From assembly GCA_945787465.1 (NCBI GenBank), contig CALZIZ010000080.1, forward strand, positions 1-32,424: 32,424 bases of DNA. Direction: 5' to 3'. Source of the DNA: an uncultured Desulfuromonadales bacterium. Lineage in GTDB: Bacteria; Desulfobacterota; Desulfuromonadia; Desulfuromonadales; Trichloromonadaceae. The translations under genes were made by a program, and so were the position numbers. Positions 24,749-32,424 of this stretch are shown here, piece after piece. Each line of letters begins with the position of its first letter. Positions within the stretch are counted from its first letter, which is position 1. The notes below the pieces were generated by a model. That model ran no database searches, was not told the DNA's origin, and saw nothing but the letters and a program-made list of their open reading frames with translations.

Positions 24749-27280
24749 ATGATCGAAGCTTATCTGAAGCACCAAGAGGAGCGTAATGCCCAGGGCATTC
24801 CCGCGCTGCCTCTTAACCCCGAGCAGACCGCCGAGCTGTGCAAACTGCTGCAGGCGCCCCCCGCGGGCAAAGAAGAGTTTCTTCTCAACCTGCTCAAAGA
24901 TCGCGTTTCCCCCGGCGTCGACCCCGCCGCCGAAGTCAAGGCCGCCTTCCTCGGCGAGATCCTCGTCGGCAAGGCCAGCTCGCCCCTGATCAACAAGATC
25001 GACGCCGTCAAGATCCTCGGCACCATGATCGGTGGCTACAACGTGCAGCCTCTGATTGAGGCCCTCAAGGACGCTGAGCTCGCCGAAGAGGCCGCCTGCG
25101 CCCTCTCCGGCCTGACCTACGTCTATGACGCCGCCGCCGAGGTCATCGAGCTCTCCAAGAGCAACGCCGCGGCCAAGAAGGTCGTCGAGAGCTGGGCCGC
25201 CGCCGAGTGGTTTACCAATAAAGCCGGCGTTCCCGAGACCATCACCGTCAAGGTCTTCAAGGTCGAAGGCGAGATCAACACCGACGACTTCTCCCCCGCA
25301 GGAGATGCCTGGAGCCGCCCCGACATCCCCCTGCACGGCCTGGCCATGGGCAAGACCCGCTTCCCCGGCGGCATCCAGGAGATCGCCAAGTGGCGCGAAG
25401 CAGGCCACCAGGTCGCTTTCGTCGGCGACGTGGTCGGAACCGGCTCCTCCCGCAAGTCGGCCTGCAACAGCGTGCTCTGGTACATCGGTGATGACATCCC
25501 CTGCGTGCCCAACAAGCGTCGCGGCGGCGTCATTATCGGCAGCGTCATTGCCCCGATCTTCTTCAACACCGCTCAGGACTCCGGCGCTCTGCCGTTGCGC
25601 ATGGACGTTACCAAGCTCGGCATGGGTGACGTGATCACCATCAACACCGCCAAGGGCGAGGTCACCAACGAAGCTGGCGAAATCGTTTCGACCTTCGACA
25701 TCAAGCCGAACACCGTGCCTGACGAGTTCCAGGCGGGGGGCCGTATCCCCCTGATTATCGGTCGCTCGCTCACCACCGAGGCCTGCGAGGCCCTCGGCAA
25801 AGGTGAGCCTGAGATCTTCGCCAAGCCGGACAACCCGACCCCCAAGGCCGGTCAGGGCTACTCCCAGGCGCAGAAGATGGTCGGTCGCGCCTGCGGCGTC
25901 GAGGGCATTCTCCCCGGCACCGCCTGTGAGCCGATCATGACCACTGTCGGTTCCCAGGACACCACCGGCCCGATGACCGCCGACGAGATCAAGGAGCTGG
26001 CCTGCCTGCGCTTCAAGTCCCCGATGGTCATGCAGTCGTTCTGTCACACCGCTGCTTATCCCAAGCCGGCCGATGTGAAGATGCACGCCAACCTGCCCAA
26101 GTTCATCGCCGAGCGCGCCGGCGTGCCCCTGCGTCCCGGCGACGGGGTCATCCACAGCTGGCTGAACCGCCTGTTGGTACCCGACACCGTCGGCACCGGT
26201 GGTGACTCCCACACCCGTTTCCCCATCGGCATCAGCTTCCCCGCCGGTTCGGGCCTGGTCGCCTTCGGCGGCGCCCTCGGCTTCATGCCCCTCGACATGC
26301 CCGAGTCGGTGCTGGTTCGCTTCAAGGGCGAGCTCAACGAAGGCATCACCCTGCGTGACGCCGTCAACGCCATCCCCTACTGGGCCATCAAGCAGGGCCA
26401 TCTGACCGTTCCCAAGAAGAACAAGGTTAACATCTTCAACGGCCGCATCCTCGAGATGGAAGGTCTTCCCGACCTCTCCGTCGAGCAGGCGTTTGAGCTG
26501 ACCGACGCCGCCGCCGAGCGCTCCGCCGCTGCCGGCTGCATCCAGCTCTCCGAAGAGTCGGTCTGCACCTACCTGCGCTCCAACGTCGCTCTGATGAAGA
26601 AGATGATCGCCGATGGATACCAGGACCCCGAGACCCTGCAGAACCGCATCGATGCCGTAAACGAGTGGCTGAAGGAGCCCAAGCTGCTCAAGGCCGACGC
26701 CAGCGCCGAGTACGCCGCGGTCATCGAGATCGACCTGGCCGAGATCACCGAGCCGATCCTGGCCTGCCCCAACGATCCCGATGACGTCAAGCTCCTCAGC
26801 GATGTTGCAGGCACTCCGATCCAGGACGTTTTCCTCGGATCCTGCATGACCAACATCGGCCACTTCCGCGCCGCCGCCGAGATCTGGCGCGGCCAGAAGT
26901 TCAACCCCAGCATCCGCACCTGGATCTGCCCCCCGACCCGCATGGATCAGGAAAAGCTCAAGGAAGAAGCGGCATTCTCGGTTTACAGCGCCATGGGCGC
27001 CCGCATCGAGATCGCCGGTTGCTCTTTATGCATGGGTAATCAGGCCCGCGTGCCCGACGGGGTGAACATGTTCTCCACCTCGACCCGTAACTTCGATGAC
27101 CGTATCGGCAACGGCGCCAAGGTTTACCTCGGCTCCGCCGAACTCGGCGCCGTGACCTCCAACATGGGCAAACTCCCCACCCCGGCCGAGTACCTGGCCG
27201 TGTACAAGGAGAAGGTCGCGCCGAAGAAGGACGAGATCTACCAGTACCTGCAGTTCGATGAAATGGAAGGCTACAAGTAA
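24749..27280 (+). CDS. acnB: aconitate hydratase B (bifunctional)
   Basis: Isomerises citrate and isocitrate through a [4Fe-4S] cluster in the TCA cycle, and may also act on 2-methylcitrate-derived substrate. The 843 residues fit AcnB (865 in E. coli). The order is AcnB-type: N-terminal HEAT-like helical domain (~1-155), swivel domain (~165-380, EGEINTDDFSPAGDAW), then the catalytic domains. Cluster ligands are Cys699 (FLGSCMTNIGH), Cys758 and Cys761 (CSLCMGNQ), each offset by 11 from E. coli Cys710, 769 and 772. The ORF track start is 35 residues early; ATG at 24749 follows GGAGGAGAG. It is transcribed alone, between the operator-bearing promoter and a terminator. The 726-residue minus-strand ORF is a shadow. 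Confidence 0.97.
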   Translation: MIEAYLKHQEERNAQGIPALPLNPEQTAELCKLLQAPPAGKEEFLLNLLKDRVSPGVDPAAEVKAAFLGEILVGKASSPLINKIDAVKILGTMIGGYNVQPLIEALKDAELAEEAACALSGLTYVYDAAAEVIELSKSNAAAKKVVESWAAAEWFTNKAGVPETITVKVFKVEGEINTDDFSPAGDAWSRPDIPLHGLAMGKTRFPGGIQEIAKWREAGHQVAFVGDVVGTGSSRKSACNSVLWYIGDDIPCVPNKRRGGVIIGSVIAPIFFNTAQDSGALPLRMDVTKLGMGDVITINTAKGEVTNEAGEIVSTFDIKPNTVPDEFQAGGRIPLIIGRSLTTEACEALGKGEPEIFAKPDNPTPKAGQGYSQAQKMVGRACGVEGILPGTACEPIMTTVGSQDTTGPMTADEIKELACLRFKSPMVMQSFCHTAAYPKPADVKMHANLPKFIAERAGVPLRPGDGVIHSWLNRLLVPDTVGTGGDSHTRFPIGISFPAGSGLVAFGGALGFMPLDMPESVLVRFKGELNEGITLRDAVNAIPYWAIKQGHLTVPKKNKVNIFNGRILEMEGLPDLSVEQAFELTDAAAERSAAAGCIQLSEESVCTYLRSNVALMKKMIADGYQDPETLQNRIDAVNEWLKEPKLLKADASAEYAAVIEIDLAEITEPILACPNDPDDVKLLSDVAGTPIQDVFLGSCMTNIGHFRAAAEIWRGQKFNPSIRTWICPPTRMDQEKLKEEAAFSVYSAMGARIEIAGCSLCMGNQARVPDGVNMFSTSTRNFDDRIGNGAKVYLGSAELGAVTSNMGKLPTPAEYLAVYKEKVAPKKDEIYQYLQFDEMEGYK

Positions 27281-27309
27281 GCCTTTCTTTGGACTGTTAT
27301 TTAGGAGGG

Positions 27310-27344
27310 AAAAGGCCGCTTCCGTAAGGGAGCGGCCTTTTTTC
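27310..27344 (+). terminator. intrinsic terminator of acnB
   Basis: AAAGGCCGCT and AGCGGCCTTT pair, extended by TCC/GGG around GTAA, and the stem is followed by T6. Confidence 0.93.
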
Positions 27345-27745
27345 TTGCTCTTGGTTTAAATTATAATAGAGTTCAGCAGTGTACGGTATGGTTATGGCCA
27401 CCCCTTCGCTTCGCTCCCTGGAGACATAGAGGCTCAGAGGAAAACTTTGATTTATGCGGACCGGCTTGAAACAGACTCCATGTTCCTTTGGGGTTATCCT
27501 GGATTTCAGGGTGAGTCGGTGTTGTTCGGTTCGCGGGATTGAATCCGAAGGGGTTTCAGGGTTGGGTTGATCAATGCTGGCGAATTCTGGATAGATCTGC
27601 TGAAAAACCGGACCCCCCCCAAAAATGCCAATAATCCCCCTTTTTGTGCGGCATCAACCCCGCCACCCGAGCCCCCATCAGCCGTCACCCGATTTCGGAG
27701 CATGGGGGAGTTTCCCTTCTGCAAGGTGATGTATCTCCTTTCCCC
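27345..27745. other. gene-free region upstream of the sigma-54 unit
   Basis: About 400 bases with no convincing gene. The 115-residue minus-strand ORF (27506-27853) has no ribosome site or recognisable domain. It holds an inverted repeat CCCCCAT/ATGGGGG (27672-27708, 23-base loop) and a run of eight C, but nothing I can name. Confidence 0.5.
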
Positions 27746-27761
27746 GTGACAACCCTGTAAC
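27746..27761 (+). promoter_or_regulatory. inverted repeat, possible activator site for the sigma-54 promoter
   Basis: GTGACA and TGTAAC are inverted arms (5 of 6 complementary) with a 4-base spacer. The repeat lies 35 bases upstream of the -24 element. A role as an enhancer-binding-protein site is inference; such sites are often further upstream. Confidence 0.3.
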
Positions 27762-27795
27762 ATTTTTTCGATTAACATTTCATTGCTTCTCACTG

Positions 27796-27811
27796 TGGCC
27801 TGAGGATTGCA
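27796..27811 (+). promoter_or_regulatory. sigma-54 (RpoN) promoter
   Basis: TGGC-N7-TTGCA with exactly ten bases between the GG and GC dinucleotides, matching the -24/-12 consensus TGGCACG-N4-TTGCA at both invariant pairs. It lies 87 bases before the YidC-like gene. Transcription would begin near 27822. Confidence 0.65.
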
Positions 27812-27827
27812 TTCTCCCTTAAGCGGT

Positions 27828-27873
27828 CGGTCCACCATGGGATGCCTCCCCAAAAGCTACGGCCTCAGGACCG
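27828..27873 (+). other. possible structured leader RNA
   Basis: CGGTCC and GGACCG close a 46-base element that contains a GGGA-TGCC-TCCC hairpin and an unpaired CAAAAGCTACGGCCTCA strand. It lies entirely between the predicted start of transcription and the first start codon. It does not match a riboswitch class that I can identify with confidence. Confidence 0.3.
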
Positions 27874-27897
27874 GGAAACACGACACAAAGGTTCGAG

Positions 27898-29772
27898 ATG
27901 CGAAAACCTTTTTACAGCGGTATGTTGAAGAGACTCATACTTTCTCATGCATGGCTTCTGCTTTCACCGCTTCCAGCCATTGCGCTGCCCACTCCTGACA
28001 TCCTTGTCGGATTCGCCAACATTCTCCCCCTGATTACCGGAGCGGCCTTTACCTTGGCGGGTGGAGGCTACTACCTTTTAAAGAAACGGGTCGTGCCCCG
28101 AACCGGCGAGTTTGTTGCAGGGTCCATCTTTGGCGTGACCCTGTTATTGATTTTTGTTCTCGGCTTTGCCGGTTACTCGTGGAACCAGAGTCGGCAGACG
28201 GAACGCATAAGGAACCTTACCGCCTACCTGCGCTGTGACTTTTCGGCCCACGAATCGTTCGCCAACTCCAAGGCAGGGCGAAGAATAAACAAGTTGAAGT
28301 GGCGCCGTCACGGAAATTTCAGGGCAATTGCCATGGAAAAGGTGGCGGACAATCTTCGTAAAGAACCGAATGCCGCCTTGATCGCCACTTACCGAACCAG
28401 CATTGCCTACGCTTCGGGAATCCCTGCCATCGATCTGGAAGGGGAACTCCTTCCCTTCGAGTACCTGCGAAAAATGGAACTCCCTGCCCATCTCGCTGAA
28501 CTCAAGGCGAAAGATCTCTACCTGGTAGGCTTCTCTCCTTACGGTCGCCCTCCCGAAGAGTATCCCCAACTTATGCCGATTTTTAAGAAGTTCGAGCATG
28601 TATACATCGTTTCGGGAGCCTCATCGAAACACCGCTACGTTTACCAGCAAGATGGTTCCTTGCGGCCGATCGACACCGAAGCACGCTTGATCGACTGGCC
28701 GGTCAGGCGTGAAAAATGGGTGAAGGATGAGCGAAGGGTTCAATTTCCCGAAATGACCAGGCTCGTTGCCGATACCGAGGTTGTCAAACTTTTGGCGGAT
28801 GAGCGGATCCGCCTCGTTGCCCCTTACGACAGTTCCCTGCGGATGGAGCACACCTACCTCGATGTGTATCTCAAACGTCTACTCCTTGGTATCGACCCCG
28901 ACCGCGTCCTGACCATCGACCTTAATTCGGCCAAGGCGAGTCAGAACCTGGAAAAACTGGCCGGAGAACTCGATGGAGAACCGTTTCTGGTCATCGGCAT
29001 CACCAAGTATGACTGGGTCTACAGCGGTCTCGATTTCGCTTTTGACATGTGGGAGAAGTTTGAACACAATCCGGACCGGTTCCGCCTTGTCGGGTTTACC
29101 ACGCGGCTTCCTGAGGTGGTGGCCTTGAGCTGGATGACGCAGAAAGAAGAGGGCTTGATCGAGCGTCTCAAGGGGCCGTTCTGGAATTGTCTTGGATGGT
29201 TGAAACAACAGATGCACATTTCCACAGGGGCCGCGATTCTTATCTTCGCCGTACTTCTTAGGATCCTCTTCTTTCCCATTGGAATGCTTGAGGCCGGCTC
29301 ACGGATGGTTCGCATGCAGGTCAAATTGGCCGTCGGCACAAAATCCAGACCCCTATGGAGCGGCTCAAACCCTGAACTCCTTCGTCATTTGGGAGCCCAT
29401 GGGGGCTGGGAATTATTGGGAACACTCGTTACCCTGGCGCTGATCATGCCGGCCTATCGATTGCTGACCTCGGCCCCGGAAACGGTCCTGAACGAAGGTT
29501 TCTTCTGGATCGAAAAGTTGGGTGAACCGGATATCCTCTTCAGCATCCTGGCGGGCGCGCTGATCTTCGCAAAACTGATGCTCGGAAAAAGGCCGGATAA
29601 ATTGCGCCTCTACCTGCCTCTATCCGCCGCCTTTTCCCTGCTCCTCTGTTTTCTGCCGAGTAGTCTGATCATCTACCTTACCGGGGTGCTCCTGGTTACC
29701 ACGACTCAGGATTTAATCGCGCTGCGGCGCAGCAGGCGCTCACTGAGCCGCGCCCTATTGGGGGGATTATGA
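27898..29772 (+). CDS. membrane protein with C-terminal YidC/Oxa1-like domain
   Basis: A 624-residue inner-membrane protein. The N-terminus is signal-like (residues ~9-30), followed by TM helices at ~35-62 and ~74-96. A soluble region (~97-440) holds two alpha/beta segments of loosely rhodanese-like pattern (IPAIDLEGELLPFEYLRK; RLVAPYDSS...DRVLTIDL), an uncertain call. Residues ~443-610 align by eye with YidC: AILIFAVLLRILFFPI keeps the groove arginine (Arg455) and Pro, then LALIMPAYRLLTSAPE, GFFWIEKLGEPD, and FLPSSLIIYLTGVLLVTTTQ like the final YidC helix ending in Q. A housekeeping insertase is unlikely given the different soluble domain and position. Start ATG with AAAGG nearby. It overlaps the next gene as ATGA. 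Confidence 0.7.
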   Translation: MRKPFYSGMLKRLILSHAWLLLSPLPAIALPTPDILVGFANILPLITGAAFTLAGGGYYLLKKRVVPRTGEFVAGSIFGVTLLLIFVLGFAGYSWNQSRQTERIRNLTAYLRCDFSAHESFANSKAGRRINKLKWRRHGNFRAIAMEKVADNLRKEPNAALIATYRTSIAYASGIPAIDLEGELLPFEYLRKMELPAHLAELKAKDLYLVGFSPYGRPPEEYPQLMPIFKKFEHVYIVSGASSKHRYVYQQDGSLRPIDTEARLIDWPVRREKWVKDERRVQFPEMTRLVADTEVVKLLADERIRLVAPYDSSLRMEHTYLDVYLKRLLLGIDPDRVLTIDLNSAKASQNLEKLAGELDGEPFLVIGITKYDWVYSGLDFAFDMWEKFEHNPDRFRLVGFTTRLPEVVALSWMTQKEEGLIERLKGPFWNCLGWLKQQMHISTGAAILIFAVLLRILFFPIGMLEAGSRMVRMQVKLAVGTKSRPLWSGSNPELLRHLGAHGGWELLGTLVTLALIMPAYRLLTSAPETVLNEGFFWIEKLGEPDILFSILAGALIFAKLMLGKRPDKLRLYLPLSAAFSLLLCFLPSSLIIYLTGVLLVTTTQDLIALRRSRRSLSRALLGGL

Positions 29773-31865
29773 CCGCGCAGAAACAGGTACTCTGCACACT
29801 CGACGAGGCCGACCGCGAAGGCGTCGGCAACAAGGCCCGCCGTCTTGCCAGGCTCCACCAGGCCGCACCGTCCTTATTCGATGTCCCCACGGGAATCCTG
29901 CTGTTTTCCGGCTTTGCCATTGAGGGACATGGTGCACTTCTCGAAAAGGTTCTTCCCGAACTAGGAAATGGCCCTTTTGCGGTGCGCTCCTGCGGGTTGG
30001 AAGAAGATGGCGCCGACCAGAGCATGGCCGGCAAGTTTCACACCGAACTCGAGGTTCCCGTTTCCGGGCTAGGCGCTGCCATCGACAAAGTCAGGCAATC
30101 GTTCGGAGAGAATTCCTGCAATAACTCGGTGCTGATCCAGAAAATGCTCCAGCCCGATTTCGCAGGGGTTCTCTTCACCCGCTCTCCGGAGAACCAGGGT
30201 CTGGCCAGCTGCGAATTCACCGCGGGAACGGCGGAGGCACTCGTCTCGGGCAAGACCGAACCCCAGCGGGCCGATTCCGGAAGGTGGAGCGCCAACCTCT
30301 ATCCGCCCCAGTCGGGTTTGCAGGGGAAAATGCTGGCCCATCTGTTTCTGGCAGGGATGATTATCGAACAATTCATGGGAGGCCCGCAAGATGTCGAGTG
30401 GGCCTACGATTCCAGCAAACGGAAGTTAACCATCCTCCAGTGCCGGGACATCACCACCGGGGTCGGCTCCCCGATACTGGCCGAGGAACAGGTTCGCGTC
30501 GCCGGGATCGCCCTGGCCTCCAAGACCCAAAAACCCGACCGACCTATTTTTCACAACGCGGCCGTCCGCGAGATCGTCTCATCCCCCACCCCTCTGACGA
30601 GGTCCTTCATCGAGGGACTTTACGATCCCGAAGGGTCTCTGGGGCTGGGTTTCGGCCTGCTCGGCCTGCCCCACCCCCGCCTCGACACCCCGTACGTGAG
30701 CTCCCTGTTCGGCAAGCTGTACGCGAATATCGAGGTCGAGCGCAAACTGTTCCGATCCGGGCCGAGACTCTGGTGGGCAATCCGCAGGCTGAAAAAGCGC
30801 CTGAGATCAGAACCCGAGGCACTCATGACCTGGCTGGCGGCAAAGGTCGATGCGCTGTCGGAGCATGCCCCCGAAGACCCGCTCGAAGAGCACGACCCCG
30901 TGGTTCTGGTGGCACAGGTCATGGAGCGTATTCGCTCGTTTACCCGGGAGGTTTATCCGACGGCTTACGCCGCGACCCTTCTGGCGCAACTCTCCGGCGA
31001 AGAAGCCCGGGGTGTCTCTTCGACCGGCCGGATGATGCGCGACCTCTCCCGTCTTCACCATACCGGGGATGTCGAAATCTTTTTAAAGGAGTGGGGACAG
31101 CGCAGCGCCAATGACTACGAACTCGCCGAGCCGCGATTTGCCGAGAGCCCGGAGAGCGCCGTCGAATACGCCAGGACCTTCTCCGATCTCCCCTGGCACG
31201 AGGAACCAGCCGGGCAGAGTTTCATCCAACTGAAAGAACTGGCCAAAGACAGGGCGGTCCGCCGGCTGGCCCCCCTGCGCAAACGCCTGATGGCCCTGGA
31301 ACGGGCCTTGGGGCTCGAGCCGGGCGCGATCTATTACCTGCAGATCAAAGACCTCGAAGCGATCGCAGAAGACTTGATCCCCCCCCTGGGCGTACAGCAG
31401 CTTTACCGGAAGAGAAAAAGGCAGGAAGAGGCATGGGAAAAAATCGATCTGGGGGATGAAATAACCCTTGAGCAGCTAGAATGGCTCGAGGCCGGTACCC
31501 CCCGGTCGGGCGGCCTTTCGGGGAAAATGATCTCCTCGAAAGAACCGTTCAGGGGAATTGCGCGGCTCGTCACAACCATCCCGGAGTTTCCCTTGAGCGG
31601 AGACGAAATCTTGATTACCCGGTTTCTCGAGCCCGCACTCGTCGGCCACTTCCCCAAAAGTCTCGGATGCATTGCCGACATGGGTGGTGCCCTGTCTCAC
31701 GCCGCCATTGTTGCACGAGAATTATCTTATCCCGTACTGGTCCTTCCCGGGGCAAGCACAACCATTCTCGATGGAGACCTGATTGAGGTCAGTGCAGATG
31801 GATCAATCACCATTCGCCGTACCGGTACCGATAAGCTGAAGGAGCCCGAAAGGGGTCGCTGTTGA
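29769..31865 (+). CDS. PEP-synthase/rifampin-phosphotransferase-like enzyme without PEP-binding barrel
   Basis: A 698-residue dikinase-type phosphotransferase. The N-terminal ATP-grasp (PPDK_N) domain, ~1-240, has GNKARRLARL (Lys22), VRSCGLEEDGADQSMAGKF, VLIQKMLQPDFAGVLFTRSP and DVEWAYD...LQCRDIT with the ATP-site Glu, Gln and Arg. A central helical region (~260-580) is unlike known families to my eye. The C-terminal swivelling domain carries the phosphohistidine His644 (GGALSHAAIVAREL). The PEP/pyruvate TIM barrel that follows this domain in PpsA and PpdK is absent. The order ATP domain, variable middle, His domain is that of rifampin phosphotransferase, so the substrate is probably a small molecule other than pyruvate. 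Translation is coupled to the YidC-like gene. Confidence 0.82.
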   Translation: MTAQKQVLCTLDEADREGVGNKARRLARLHQAAPSLFDVPTGILLFSGFAIEGHGALLEKVLPELGNGPFAVRSCGLEEDGADQSMAGKFHTELEVPVSGLGAAIDKVRQSFGENSCNNSVLIQKMLQPDFAGVLFTRSPENQGLASCEFTAGTAEALVSGKTEPQRADSGRWSANLYPPQSGLQGKMLAHLFLAGMIIEQFMGGPQDVEWAYDSSKRKLTILQCRDITTGVGSPILAEEQVRVAGIALASKTQKPDRPIFHNAAVREIVSSPTPLTRSFIEGLYDPEGSLGLGFGLLGLPHPRLDTPYVSSLFGKLYANIEVERKLFRSGPRLWWAIRRLKKRLRSEPEALMTWLAAKVDALSEHAPEDPLEEHDPVVLVAQVMERIRSFTREVYPTAYAATLLAQLSGEEARGVSSTGRMMRDLSRLHHTGDVEIFLKEWGQRSANDYELAEPRFAESPESAVEYARTFSDLPWHEEPAGQSFIQLKELAKDRAVRRLAPLRKRLMALERALGLEPGAIYYLQIKDLEAIAEDLIPPLGVQQLYRKRKRQEEAWEKIDLGDEITLEQLEWLEAGTPRSGGLSGKMISSKEPFRGIARLVTTIPEFPLSGDEILITRFLEPALVGHFPKSLGCIADMGGALSHAAIVARELSYPVLVLPGASTTILDGDLIEVSADGSITIRRTGTDKLKEPERGRC

Positions 31866-32286
31866 TTTGGGGATTTGTCGTCTTTTGTATGGCGAGGGGG
31901 GGCTGACCGAGCCAACCGACCGATTTGATAGCAAAAATTTCCTGCAAAAGGACCTAGTATGGCCTTAAACGCCCTTTTTTAGATGTAAAAAGGGGCAATT
32001 AAACGTGAGTCCGTGAGTTCTGACCGGGCAATAACGCAAGTCATTATATCCGCCGAAGTATAGCGAAGGCGGGTGACCTGCCTGAGCGTTCAAAAAATCA
32101 CCGGCAAACCGTTGGGTGCGCCTCAGCCTTTTTGAAACACTTATAACGCACGCTGTTGGGGTCTGTACGGGAGGGGGCCGCGTAGGTGGCAACCCCGCCG
32201 CGACACGCCGGTTTTCGTTGGCAGGATCGAAGACCAGGCACTGGGGTCAGGATTGCAATATGGGAAATTGTTGCTAAGATTTCCGC
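31866..32286. other. gene-free region with inverted repeats upstream of the transposase
   Basis: 421 bases without a supported gene. It has a GCCC-T6/A5-GGGGC hairpin (31971-31996), CCGCC/GGCGG (32050-32072), and GTGCG/CGCAC at about 32116-32153, then a GC-rich GGGGG...ACCCC segment. The palindromes may be REP-type sites served by the adjacent transposase (inference). The minus-strand ORFs here look like chance. Confidence 0.5.
31971..31996 (+). terminator. terminator-like hairpin after the YidC-like/phosphotransferase operon
   Basis: A 10-bp stem (GCCCTTTTTT with AAAAAGGGGC, one G-T pair) around AGATGT, 106 bases past the stop codon. The T run is inside the stem rather than after it, so function as a terminator is doubtful. 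Confidence 0.35.
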
Positions 32287-32424
32287 ATGGCACGTAAACC
32301 GCGCATCCATTATCCGGGCGCCCTTTATCATGTTATTATTCGGGGCAATGATCGGCAGGACATTTTTTTCGACGCAGAGGACCGCTGTCGCTTCTACCTG
32401 TTGCTGCAGGAGGGGGTCGAGCGT
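32287..32424 (+). CDS. REP-associated tyrosine transposase (Y1_Tnp), 5' part
   Basis: Only the first 46 residues lie in the window. MARKPRIHYPGALYHVIIRGNDRQDIFFDAED-type N-termini are characteristic of RAYT/IS200-like Y1 transposases, including the conserved YHVIIRGN strand and the IFFD turn. The HUH motif and catalytic tyrosine would lie beyond the window. The start ATG at 32287 has only a weak upstream ribosome site. Many RAYTs are domesticated single-copy genes that act on nearby REP palindromes; whether this one is mobile cannot be judged here. Confidence 0.85.
   Translation, partial: MARKPRIHYPGALYHVIIRGNDRQDIFFDAEDRCRFYLLLQEGVER

Noticed and set aside
24683-26863. 726-residue minus-strand ORF over acnB
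   Set aside because: Shadow of acnB, whose cluster cysteines and domains are clear on the plus strand.
27379-27391. GTGTACGGTATGG as a fifth TCA operator
   Set aside because: Too many mismatches to the palindrome, and it is downstream of the acnB terminator with no gene behind it.
27506-27853. 115-residue minus-strand ORF
   Set aside because: No ribosome site or domain, and it runs through the sigma-54 promoter and leader of the opposite strand.
28598-28608. TGTATACA half match to the TCA operator
   Set aside because: It lies inside the YidC-like coding sequence and lacks the second half-site.

Overview
The window looks like a chromosomal segment of a Desulfuromonadales-type bacterium (Geobacter / Desulfuromonas / Geopsychrobacter relatives). 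This rests on the ferredoxin-dependent 2-oxoglutarate oxidoreductase (korDABC) beside mdh, monomeric NADP-icd and aspS, on an AcnB-type aconitase near hisS, and on a response-regulator GGDEF protein with the Ser substitution known from the Geobacter cGAMP synthase. The GC content is high and Shine-Dalgarno sequences are strong. Placement at family level is inference; no rRNA or tRNA is present.

Layout. 1-1040: the 3' end of an AIM24-family gene and a 72-residue coiled-coil protein. 1184-2125 (+): class I fructose-1,6-bisphosphatase. 2206-8719 (-): the TCA block, with korD-korA-korB-korC, mdh and icd as three separately terminated units. 8997-12891 (-): a LysM lipoprotein, aspS and hisS. 12954-21785 (-): a tightly packed cluster of a secreted carbohydrate-binding-like protein, comEC, a REC-GGDEF protein, a large exported TPR protein and a membrane class III nucleotide cyclase. 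21786-22400: a small membrane protein and heptanucleotide tandem repeats. 22392-24281 (+): a Uup-like ABC-F ATPase with no visible start codon. 24749-27280 (+): acnB. 27746-31865 (+): a sigma-54-type promoter, a YidC/Oxa1-like membrane protein and a PEP-synthase/rifampin-phosphotransferase-like enzyme. 32287-end: the start of a REP-associated tyrosine transposase.

How it works together. The TCA enzymes AcnB, Icd, Kor and Mdh would carry citrate to 2-oxoglutarate, 2-oxoglutarate to succinyl-CoA with reduced ferredoxin, and malate to oxaloacetate. All four transcription units, including the distant acnB, carry the same palindromic operator (TGTATACAGTATACA or a 13/15 match). In three of the four it lies 14-15 bases downstream of a TTGACA box, over the -10 region. 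This is the picture of one repressor controlling the cycle.

Three observations stand out. First, the shared TCA operator. Second, the probable Hypr GGDEF (GacA-like cGAMP synthase) encoded in one overlapping operon with a TPR protein and a class III cyclase. Third, a two-gene cassette (YidC-like membrane protein plus a phosphotransferase lacking the PEP-binding barrel) behind a sigma-54 promoter, whose substrate and role I cannot assign.
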